This document shows positions 47,766-57,960 of a stretch of 64,000 bases of DNA, in pieces; within the stretch, counting starts at the first letter, position 1, and the number at the start of each line of letters is the position of its first letter. The position numbers and the translations under genes are program-made. The stretch is from Gymnopilus junonius (lineage: Eukaryota; Basidiomycota; Agaricomycetes; Agaricales; Galerinaceae), in NCBI GenBank assembly GCA_015501075.1, contig JADNYJ010000004.1:558001-622000 (forward strand), given 5' to 3'. The notes under the pieces were generated by a model. It worked only from the letters and a program-made list of their open reading frames with translations. It did not search any database and had not been told where the DNA came from.

Positions 47766-50560
47766 ATGGAATTCGACTTTGATGCGATTGACGAAGAGGA
47801 CAGTCCGTTCCCTGAAGTTCGGGCGTCTGTGTCGAATATCGATGATCCAGACATGCCTGCTATGACCCTACGGATGTGGTTCGTCGGTTTGGTGCTTTGC
47901 ATGATCAGCAGGTGTGTTCTTCTGACTTTTGCCTTGCCTTGTCGCCTGTATGCTGAACCGGTGATTGTCTAGTGGAATGAATGTGTTCTTCAATTTCCGT
48001 AATCCAGCGCCGACAATTGTTCCTCTTGCTTTAGTGCTCATTTCTTACCCGTTCGGAAAATTCCTGGCGTTCACACTGCCTATCACCTCTTACCGCATCC
48101 CCTTACCCTACCTCCCCCGCTGGTTCCTGCCCGTCCACCAACCCTCCTTCCCTCCTTTCCGACTGATTGTCAACCTCCTCCTCCCACTCACTCTCCCACG
48201 CGCCATCGAAGTCTCGTTAAACCCCGGACCATGGAACATCAAAGAACACGTCCTCGTCTACATCATGGCGAACGTGGCCACCGGGAACCCATACGCGCTG
48301 AACGCCATGTCGTGTCGGAGGTCTTCTACGGCATCCGGCTGGGTATTGGTTTGCGCTGACGTTGGTGCTGGCGACGCAGTGACGGGCTTTGGGCTCGCGG
48401 GGCTGTGTAGGAGGTTCTTGGTCTGGCCGGCGAGTATGGTGTGGCCCCAGAATTTGTGGCGTGTACGTTGTTGAATACGCTCCATGCGGAGGATGAGGAT
48501 GATGGGATGGGATGTATGGCGCTGCGACGGGGGGTGGTGGGAAGGGCATGACGAGGTATAGGTTTTTCGTCATCGCTGCTATTGCCAGCTTTGTGTTCTT
48601 CTTTTTCCTGGTAGGTTTTATTTGATTTTTGATCTATGAGTGGAAGCTGATGGGTGTTTTTAGGATACCTCTTTGAGGCTCTTTCGGTGTTCTCCTTCAT
48701 TTGCTGGGCGCGCCGAACAATGTGCCAGTCAACCAACTTTTCGGAGTCCACTCAGGCATGGGCATGAGCGTCCTTACCTTTGATTGGACCCAGATCAGTT
48801 GGATTGGCAGCCCGTTGATGAGTACGTTTGCCCTTCTGAAGCAGTGCAAGATTGCTTATTGATGTGCGTGATGCAGTTCCTTGGTGGGCTGAAGTGCACA
48901 TATTCCTTGGGTTTGTGATCTTTTATTGGATTCTGACTCCAATATTGTATTATACCAACGTATGTGCCTTCCTTCATTGTCTGTGACGCGACAAAAACCT
49001 GATTGTTATCATTCTAGTCCTGGAACCTAGCTTATTTCCCCATAGCTGCCAACGAGCCGTATGATCGTTTTGGCAAGCTGTACAACGTCTCCCGCGTTCT
49101 CCGCCCGAACGACACCTTTGACGAAGCAGAGTACAACGCCTACTCTCCCCTCTACCTCCCCGCAACATACGCCATGACCTACCTCCTCGCATTCGCACTC
49201 TCCACCTGTGCCATCGTGCACACTGTCCTGTATCATGGACAGAGCCTCTTGAATGGGTTCAAGAAGATCCGAGTGGAGGCGGACGATATCCATGCGAAGC
49301 TGATGCGGAATTATCCTGAAGTTCCGGACTGGTGGTATGCGATTGCGTTTTGTATTTTCTTTGCCATTGCGATTGTTGCGGTGGAAGTGTGGAGTACGGA
49401 GGTGCCTGTTTGGGCACTGTTGTTGGCGGTGTGTTACCTGTAGTGTATATCTTACCGAGTGGGTTTATTTATGCGATGACTGGACAAGGGGTAAGTTTTT
49501 TTTCATCTTTTCATTTCAAGGTAGGTGCTGAATGTGTGGCTATAGATCACTTTGAACATCCTCGCGCAAATTATTCCTGGCACGCTCCTCCCCGGCAAGC
49601 CGCTCGCCAACATGATCTTCAAGGCGTACTCTGTGCAGACTCTGACAGCTGGCACTTCATTTGTGCAAGATTTGAAATTGGGCCACTACGTCAAGGTGCC
49701 GCCTAGAGCGACCTTCATGGGTAAGCTAGTTTTGTCGTTGCTCATTGATACGGTGCTAATTGAGGTTCGTCAGTGCAAATGATCGCCACTATCTTGGCGG
49801 CGTTCATCCAAGTCGGCGTCAAGGAATGGATCTTTTCCAACGTTCCTGACATCTGCTCGGCGACGCAGCGCTCGCAGCTGACGTGTCCTCACAATCAAGT
49901 GTTCTTCACTGCTTCTGCTGTCTGGTATGTCATTGTTCTCCTTACCTTTTGATATATCGTATACCTAACAACACTACTCGCCCAGGGGTCTTATTGGTCC
50001 AACGCGTCAATTCGGCACCGGATCCATCTACCATCCACACTTGTATGCCATGATCATTGGTGTCTTCCTGCCCCTTCCCTTCTGGTTTTACCAACGCCGA
50101 TATCCCAAATCCTGGGTGCGCTACGTCTCCACACCCGTCGTCCTCAACGGTGTCTCCTCCATCCCGCCCGCGACGGGTATCAACTACTCGTCCTGGTTCG
50201 CTGTCGGGTTCATCTTCCAGTATCTGATCCGGAAGAGGAACTTTGCGTGGTGGAGCAAGTTTAACTACGTGCTCAGTAGCGCGCTGGATAGTGGGACTGT
50301 GATTTCTGTAATGGTCATCTTCTTCACGCTGCAGTTCCCAAGGGGTGGAACTATTGCCGTAAATTGGTGGGGGAATTCCGTGCATACTGAGAGTGAGTTA
50401 TTTTACTTTGGTGATCTATGGGTTTAATGATTGATGTGGTTGCTTTCTAGCTGCCGATTGGAATCGGACGCCTCTGCTGCCCATACCTGAAGGTGGTGTC
50501 ATATGGAAAGGATGGACGGCAACACCCTTGCCCGCTGTTACCGCTGCGCCTAGTTCATGA
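47766..50560 (+). CDS. OPT family oligopeptide transporter (eight 1-bp breaks)
   Basis: This is a proton-coupled transporter of small peptides in the plasma membrane. Nine exons are visible: 47766-47911, 47973-48610, 48664-48821, 48877-48959, 49018-49490, 49546-49720, 49774-49924, 49986-50392 and 50451-50560. Eight single bases must be restored, near 48308, 48350, 48379, 48457, 48540, 48663, 48713 and 49430. The exons then total exactly 783 codons (782 residues), a normal OPT length. Family marks include DSPFPEVRASVSNIDDP at the N-terminus and N-P-G-P-W-N-I-K-E-H-V-L-V-Y-I-M. Others are TLVLATQ followed by TGFGLAGLCRRF, then NNVPVNQLFG, and VKVPPRATF (the KIPPR-type signature). The sequence from 49491 to the stop is intact. 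The exon starts directly after an acceptor, so at least one exon lies upstream, perhaps 43651-45441. A true pseudogene is unlikely because every lesion is one missing base and no residue of the signatures is lost. Confidence 0.88.
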
Positions 50561-52002
50561 TCCCACACTCCTTTCCCTCCCGCTTTCCACTGGCAGTCCT
50601 TGCCATGCCGACACCTGCTTCAAAAGAACGATTTATTATCACTAGAAGAAAACATGAAGAAGAGAAATCCAGTCTGAAGAAAGAAGCAAAATATATATCT
50701 TGCTGGATCTGTAACACCATCAAAAATCGCATCGCAACCCAATTAAATTCCATATCGACCTTTATTTTTTTATCATTTTACCATCAGCTGCTTCGACTCC
50801 TTTTTGGCCGACTACGACCCCAACTTTCCTTTTATTCCCCACACATCTGGCGACCTCATCGTCGACATGGATAGTCGACGTCGCCTTGGACTCAGGCAAA
50901 ATGACATACTTGGATTGGCTGCTCGCGCACTTGGTGTCTAGAAGGCGACAGGCCAGCAGCACGGGCTCTTCCTGCCGATCTTGCGATCACCTCCATACCA
51001 CCCTGCCATTAAAGTGTGGACTTGCATATGTCTCCAAGACGGCGACCGTTATATCCAAATGCAAAACATACCTCACCCCGATATCCCACCATACCCCCCA
51101 CCACCAAGTCATACCCAAGCTCCGATATAACCATTTACTCGATAAGGATCAGTGCGATATCAAGTAAACCGCATTTTAACTGGCAACACCAATACCTTCC
51201 CTTTATGCCTCGATACCTTGTTTGATATACCGAAATATTCCCTGCACTGGTCAATGATATCACCACCACCAACATCTTTTTCTGGAGACAAGATTTCTTT
51301 TTTTCTTTTAGCTTCGTATGGACATGTTGCAATTTTCTTTTTTGTATCTTGTCTTCGATACTTACTATTATTACTATTACTAGTGCATTACCTACTACGC
51401 CTAGTGCCGTGCTCCTTTTTTTTTGGGTTACTGTCTGCAGCTGCCTCTCTTTCAACGCCTCTCTCCCCGGGTGTCGCATACTGTATTCACTTTGATCATT
51501 TCCTTACTAAGTCTCTCGATCTCTCGTCTGGCTCCTTTGTCTGTTTTCCTTTTCTTTAAAATTTGGTTGGAGCATATACATTAGTATAGATTTATGCAAA
51601 TGTTTGGTTTCTTCGAAAAGTTCCTTATCTGTTGAATGGAAAAAACTCCGACTCGAGAAACAATGAAAGCGCCATCGACAAAAAAGAAGTCGCTTACGGA
51701 GAATCGATCTTACTTCGGGTTAACCATTATACCATATCCACCAGCTTAACAAGGGAAGATATGCCAACAAAATGCCATGGTGACACAAGGGTTAACTTCG
51801 ACGGCACATCATGATTCAACTTCCAAGTTTGGCCTCCACCTTTTCTCTCATCACTAGCACTGTATTGTTCTTAGTCACCGTCAAGCTCTACTCAGAAAGT
51901 GCAGGCAAGCTTCGGTATGGATCTGCTATATGTTTGTTGTCTGACAATCAATATTCAATATTGACAAAGGTTGCTGGACGTTCGAGTCAAACCATAAAAA
52001 TA
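50561..52002. other. intergenic, nothing recognised
   Basis: About 1.4 kb between the OPT stop and the F-box start. An open frame from 51811 runs into the F-box gene in phase, but its extra residues look like noise and the F-box begins right at the second ATG (52003). No other gene is supported. Confidence 0.45.
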
Positions 52003-53136
52003 ATGTCGGTTGCAGCTCTACCACAAGAATTGGTGCGCTTGATCATGGAGTACCTTGAAAATGAACGCGCTACACTCCATGCTCTAGCATGCACTTGTAA
52101 ACACGTACATCTCGAAGTGATGCGTGTCCTCTACAGGTCCATGACAGATCCTGACGGAACTCGAAGCTACAAATTTCTTTTGAAAATCCGGAAGTACCGT
52201 CACCTCGCCCAGTTAGTACGTGTTTACCGCTCCCCAGACACAACAAACACCTCGCGCGGAAGCTTGTGGGGACTTATTCGAAGATGCCTTCCCTTGATGA
52301 ATAACTTGAAGGAACTCGATCTGCTCCGTCTCACGGGCAACCCTTTGAAACTCCTACCTTCTCTTCCGAAGGGTCAAGCTTTACCATTCCAACTCCAGAA
52401 GCTATACATTTGTAGTAATGGTCACGAAGAAGAAGTTACACGACTCCTGGAAACACAGCACGAACTAAAGTACCTCGATCTTGGCAGTAGCGCCAGAGAG
52501 TTAAAGCTCTCTCATGAAGCATGTCCAAACTTACGCACCCTGCATGCCTATGTGAAACTTGCCCGAAATATTTTACAAGGGCGACAAGTCATCGAACTTG
52601 ATTTGAAAATTGGGCAAATTGGGCATAACTCCTTTTACCTTGAAGAAATGACGCGTTCTTTGTCCGAGTTTGAAGCTACTCATGTGCGCAGTCTTTCAAT
52701 TGACAACTTCTTTTCTCGCTGGTGGAACGATTTAGATGCCAGAGGCATAAAGCCATTCCCAAATGTGGAGCTTCTGCAAGCCAGGGAAACTTGTATAAGC
52801 CATATCTCACAGGTTGGAAAATAGCTTTGGTTGATCCGGGCAATGTTTAACGACATCTTTCTACAGATAGCTCCTGACCTTACTAAATTTCCCCGGCTAA
52901 AGCAATTAGTCCTTTCGCCAAGCCGCCCAATACTACCTGAACGTTATGACGAGATATGTGCCGGTGTGAGTCTTTATTTGACCAAGCATCTCAATCTAAA
53001 ATACATCGACATTTTCTGGGACAAACCAAGGCTTTACCAGAGATGGGTTGACGGTGTCCTGCAACCAGGCCTGATTGATTATGCTCAAGTATTCAACCCT
53101 CAAGGCCTTGGAATTGACTTTTTATCCAATTATTAA
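52003..53136 (+). CDS. F-box domain protein
   Basis: Two exons (52003-52812 and 52867-53136) give 359 residues; the intron joins in phase after a CAG codon. The N-terminal F-box matches the family pattern: LPQELVRLIMEYLENE, then LHALACTCKHVHLEVMRVLYRSM. The rest has leucine-rich, LRR-like spacing (LKELDLLRLTGNPLKLLPSL, ELKYLDLGSSA), typical of agaricomycete F-box proteins. F-box proteins recruit targets to SCF ubiquitin ligases through Skp1; the target is unknown. An upstream in-frame ATG at 51811 exists, but the F-box start favours 52003. The gene needs no repair. Confidence 0.8.
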
Positions 53137-55403
53137 TCCATTCAGTATGCATTGTTCCTTCCATATACCGGCCTCTGGCCTTGTAATACTACGTAGAACC
53201 TCATATTTTTGTGTCTTTTTCTTCGCCTTCCAAAATGAAGGTAGATCAACGCCCGACTGCTAGAGCTACCCGTTATCGCGCTCTCTTGAAAGAAAGAGCC
53301 TGCCCGCATCTCCCCAAGTGAACGTTGAAAGCAATCTATCTTGATCTCCCGACCCGAAATCAGTGCACGCATTAAGCACCCAGCACCGTGCAAGAGCAAA
53401 GCCATCTTTGTCTATAGTGAGGCTTGAGATTTATAGTGGAATGATCCGAAATTCACTTCTCCAATCCGGACCCAGTAGGTCCAAATTAATTAAACGTGTT
53501 TGCCGCCCAATGGCATAGCAAACCGACACCATGATTTTGTATCGCTTCTCGATCTTGGGTCTGGAAGACATTAGGGCACTTCAAATCTGTGCCAGGTGTA
53601 AAGTCTACCAATGACAAAGGAAATTCCCACCCGTAGAACGCGTATCGCGAATCGCAACCTGAAAGAAAGTGGCATTATTAGATCCGAAATTAAATTGCTC
53701 CAGGAAGATAAGGCAACAAATTTGCTCGACTAGTATCTCAGCTGTCCTTCAAAAACTTCCGTTTCCCCACTAAGTGTTCAAATAGACATTTAGGACCGCT
53801 CCGTCATAACCTCTTAACGAAAATAATTTGACCTCTCTGGTATATTCTCCGATTAATGCCAGTTCATGTGGCTTCCGCCCTGAGCCATGGAATAAGGGTT
53901 CAGGGTTTTTAATATAGGATCTATCATCTTGGAGATAGCCTGTATTTTGACGTTGTCCCAGGCAGATCACGCGGTTTACCGTTATGCTATTGACCGATGA
54001 TGCAACCGAGGGGGTGGTTGGAATCGAGGAGAAAACAGGATAGACCTTGGCGTACCTAATTTAAAAATCTCTCCCAACTCGGCAATTCAATCGCGTTGTA
54101 TATTTTTCATATTGCTAGTCCTTAATCCTTTCGATGAAGACCGGTAACCATACACCAATTAATTCGATAAAAAGAGGTAACAATGGCGTACCTTCGTATT
54201 TGAAGTACGAACTTTTTCTGCTCCCAATCTACCCCTCATCAGTCTCTTCCTCGCCTCTCCCTTCGGTGCATCCAGTATTAGAGACGCGGCGGTATCAATG
54301 TCAAACACTCAAGAGGTGTCGTCGGTTCACCGGTATCCGGTATGTCCCAGTAGAATTTGAAAATAATTCACTCAAAGTTGATTCTCAATGACCCTTCGAA
54401 GTTGGGGGGACATGTTTACTTGACTGCGAGAGCTGTTGATCGTCTTATGAAAAAATTCGGCATCATGACTGGGTTGAATTCACCTTGGACCGTAATAGCG
54501 CAGACATTCTCAGGCGTACGTCCATATCCCTCTTCTTTCTTCTTTCATTCACGGAGGCCGGCACTTGTGTAGGTCACACCGTCGTACACCATTCGTAACG
54601 AGAAAGGGGCCAAATACGAAGGAGTAAAGGAGGACAGCCTCCGATGGTCAGTTCAACTTCACTCCACTTAGGCCATTACCAAGTTCCAACAATGCGTGCA
54701 TCCAGAATTGAGTAACGAGTCTAGTCTCCTCTGTTGGAAGTCAAATCTCCTATTTTTGGCTTATCTTTTCGCATACGTTCGAGTCTTTCTTATTGACTGG
54801 ACTGGAACGGTCTATGGGTGCTCGACAGAAAAGGGACCTTGAGGCTAGGTCGACGGAGAGGGAAGGAATTTCGCCTTTGATATAAAGATGCAGATTTTGT
54901 AGTGGTCGCGGTCCATATTCAACTTGCGTTTGAAATCGATTTGAAATTTACGGCAAACGGTCAAGATTAGATTAGATCGGTAATTTTTTTTTGATTGTTG
55001 GCTGACCGGATACTGTCAAGCACATCCTTTTCTAACTGACGTCTTTCAACGCCCTCTAAATAGCTGGTCAATATCGCGCCATTGCCCATGCGATAGCGTG
55101 GATCCTAGTCGTGTTTATCGATTGAAGTTCATGGTGTTCTATCAAGTTCTGGAGTCTGGATTATTTTGAGAGGTGAGTGAGATGCCGTACCTAGAGTACC
55201 TGCACTTTCATTGACGCGTCATTATCGCTTTTCAGCTATACAGCAAGGGTAATAAGGTAAGCTATATTGTGCAACCTTTACACTACCCATTCAAACTGCC
55301 TGATTTATTAGTTATGTTTCCCCATATAATATGGCTCAACCATGGAGGAACAGGGCCTCAGCATACCAGTATTACCTTCAATTCTGACCCACTCCCATAA
55401 ACC
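53137..55403. other. intergenic, with a possible hydrolase remnant
   Basis: Mostly no supported coding sequence. Around 54420-54520 a short frame reads MTGLNSPWTVIAQTFSG, which resembles the nucleophile elbow (G-Q-S-F-G-G) of proline iminopeptidase-type hydrolases with the key Ser replaced by Thr. It may be another piece of the decayed gene at 55404-56226. Confidence 0.35.
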
Positions 55404-56226
55404 ATGAAAACGGGCGAAGAAATCGTTCAGTATTTGACTCAGCATTTGAAGCACTTCCGAGCTGATAATATCGAAGTGTTATTCGAAGCTCGGACGCGTT
55501 GTTGCCCTTTCAAGAGACTGATGACGCGCCTTGAACATCAGCCATTCGATGGAAATCCTTTGTAGGTCATTTCTTAGGAACCAGCTTACTATCAAGGGTA
55601 CGTTACATGCTGATGAACGGCTGGCTTCTTGTTAAGGAATGGAACGCTGATAGCCCTTGTCCGTACTTACAGGAAGGCAGTAAATTGGTCTGCTGCTCGT
55701 GCATTCAAAATACGACGAGTTCTAATTCTCGTGGAAGAAGATGAGGGGAAAACCCTGAGACGCCTGTGTACTTCACTGGCGAGATGGTATTGCATTCTTT
55801 TCAACTTGATTCCGAAAATTTCACATGCTTTGCAGATTTCTTCCGATATGTTTGATGGCTACGCAAACCTACGTCTTTGAAAGGTGCTGCCGAGATTCTC
55901 GCCAACGAAACATCTTGGACACCCCTTTATGAACTTGATCAGCTAGCGAAGAATGGAGAGAACGTGTCTGCAGTAACGTACGTGTCGCCTTCCTGTTCCT
56001 TCCATGAATTATGCCGTGTTCAAGGACACCCTTTCTTTTTGACCTGTCATCAGGTTACACAGATACTTTGACGACATGTATTTCCACTTCAGCTTTGCCC
56101 AACAACTTGCTGCGAATGTTAAAGGATATCGGCAATTATTAACATATCACTGACCAACTTGTACATGATGGCATTAAGGAGGATCCTGAAAATATTTTGA
56201 TGAAACTTTTCAGGCTTTCAAGGTAC
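55404..56226 (+). pseudogene. decayed proline iminopeptidase-like alpha/beta hydrolase
   Basis: Separate short frames line up in order with fungal proline iminopeptidase-like proteins. First comes IVQYLTQHLKHFRADNIE, the segment before the nucleophile elbow. Next are RTYRKAVNW with RRVLILVEEDEG, then ILANETSWTPLYELDQLAKNGENV. Last come FDDMYFHFSFAQQLAANVKGYR and L-V-H-D-G-I-K-E-D-P-E. Between them are stops (for example at 55569-55571 and 55878-55880) and missing exons, so no single-base repair restores a full gene. The nucleophile segment is absent here. I therefore call it a natural pseudogene, unlike the one-base breaks elsewhere. Family assignment is by motif resemblance only. Confidence 0.5.
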
Positions 56227-56682
56227 TGATACGCCTTCTTTACGTACGCCGGTAGTTTATCCAGCATTGTGGGTCATGCTATCTCTTTTCTTTCCTTCCG
56301 GACTCCGGAGTATTTACGCGACTCTCTTTAGGCCTTTCGTCTTGTCTAGATGGAACTAGATGGTGTTGCTCTTGTTATCGTCCGGCCAATGAGGGTCACC
56401 TGGGTACAGATTCCCGCAGGCCACCGGGATGTCGTAATGAACGATACTTGGTATCGTCCCGAGGCAGCTTCTTCACCTTATGACTTAGATCACCTTCCAT
56501 GCCACCAATGAAGTTTATGCGCTGTCCGGAATTTTGGACGCACTAGATTTGGACAGGCTGAGGGTTGGAGGCTACGCGACCTTCTCAGGTTTCTCTTCAA
56601 CCTCGGTATAACATCTTTCGTACAGCACTCCAGTCCATCCGAAGTCATGGCGTTCACAGCGTTGAGGTCTGTCCTGCTTGCA

Positions 56683-56689
56683 TATAAAT
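56683..56689 (+). promoter_or_regulatory. TATA-like element upstream of the small secreted protein
   Basis: TATAAAT lies 127 bp before the ATG at 56816. The position is plausible for a TATA box with a leader of about 100 bp. Confidence 0.4.
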
Positions 56690-56815
56690 GTATGGATGAT
56701 TCTCCTTCCAAGAGGCCAAGAAACAAACTTCTTCTGGTTGTAAGACATCCTCTCGAGTTACATTATTTTAACTCAGACTCACATTCATTCCTCTTCTTCT
56801 AGTATTGCACGTAAA

Positions 56816-57016
56816 ATGAAACTCATTGGAATCACCGTCATCGTTTCAGCTATCTCAGTTTTCGCACCTCTAGTAGGTGCCCTCCCATCTTCGGATCAGA
56901 CGTGCGGGGACTATTGTCTGGAATACCCGCCACCTTGTCCATTCCCAGGGGCGCTTGGTGGAGCTCCTGGATGTTACTTTTGCTGCAGTGGAACACTCCC
57001 AGGATCGAGTAAATAA
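56816..57016 (+). CDS. small secreted cysteine-rich protein
   Basis: A 66-residue protein with a strong signal peptide (about residues 1-22, core IGITVIVSAISVFAPLVGA) and a mature part of about 44 residues. That part holds six Cys in the pattern C-x3-C-x6-C-x11-C-x2-CC. Gly and Pro are frequent between them. This is the profile of fungal small secreted proteins, which may act as effectors, toxin-like peptides or cell-wall peptides. I do not recognise a named family. The stop TAA is followed two bases later by a GTAAGC donor, so the 3' UTR may contain an intron. Confidence 0.7.
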   Translation: MKLIGITVIVSAISVFAPLVGALPSSDQTCGDYCLEYPPPCPFPGALGGAPGCYFCCSGTLPGSSK

Positions 57017-57960
57017 GGTAAGCTAATAATCATAGGAACGTGAAATTTTTGCTCAGATTTTCCTGGTATTTCCTCAGGTGTCTGTGAGAAGTGTGCTGGC
57101 CATAGCGTCGCTGTTGTAGTACAGTCGAAACAAGTTGTTATTTCATTAACTTGTTGGTGATGTAACAATTGTAAAAAAGTTTACAGTGTGAAATACGCGT
57201 GACTTAAATGCTCAGAAAGCAAAGCAAAGTAGCGTAGGAGCACTTAAAGTGCAGCTGGACTATACAATGTTGCCACTGTCGAGTTCAACGTTCGTTCATC
57301 TTAGCCTTTTCGGAAGGTCGACCGATGGCAATGACCTTCCACCTCGTACCATCGGATTCAGTGTAAGGCGGATAGAAAGCCGAAGATTCGGATAGTGGAA
57401 TAAGGGATTTTATGAAAGCACATCTGATAAAATATTATTATAGGCCTTAGGAATGAGCCCAAGAAGTTCTCGTCTGTGCATTCGATTTTCTTTCTGTAGT
57501 ACGACATATCTTTTGTGGGCTGTCAAGACGCGTTAAATGCCCTTTAAATTGGTTATATTTTGGGACGAACCATTCTTCTGTCGATAGGCTGTACGATTTA
57601 GTAACCGCCACATCGTGGTACATCCTTCAACACCGTAAAACACCCAGGAGAAAAACTAGTTCGGCCAAAGACATCGCGGGATTATCAACCTATGTGCTAT
57701 TTGGCAGCTCTTGGCTGCGAGGTCAACGGCGAGTTCAACGGAAGAGTCGTAGACGAGTCACAAATGTATTTTTGAAACCCAAGTCTAACCTACAGCTAAT
57801 AGATAAGATTAGATTGAGAAGATAAGAAAATCAAAATCGAGTCAGATCAAATGACATCTGAAATAGAAACATTGAACAAGGCAAATAAAAAGTCCTATAA
57901 ACTCCTTGCATCGCTGGCACTTGGATACCATCGCATACCCACTCTTTCCTTTCGCCCCAG
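57017..57960. other. intergenic, nothing recognised
   Basis: About 0.9 kb with no supported coding frame. The last part is the promoter of the asparaginyl-tRNA synthetase gene and is AG-rich. Confidence 0.5.

Noticed and set aside
47766..50560. OPT gene as a pseudogene
   Set aside because: All eight lesions are one-base losses, every signature motif survives and the 3' half is intact. Sequence error explains this better than decay.
51811..52002. N-terminal extension of the F-box gene from an upstream ATG
   Set aside because: The F-box begins immediately after the ATG at 52003 and the extra residues have no counterpart in the family pattern.
56340..56510. Short frame (V-A-L-V-I-V-R-P) resembling the end of an FAD-dependent aromatic hydroxylase
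   Set aside because: The stretch is too short and its neighbouring sequence carries no further motif of that family.
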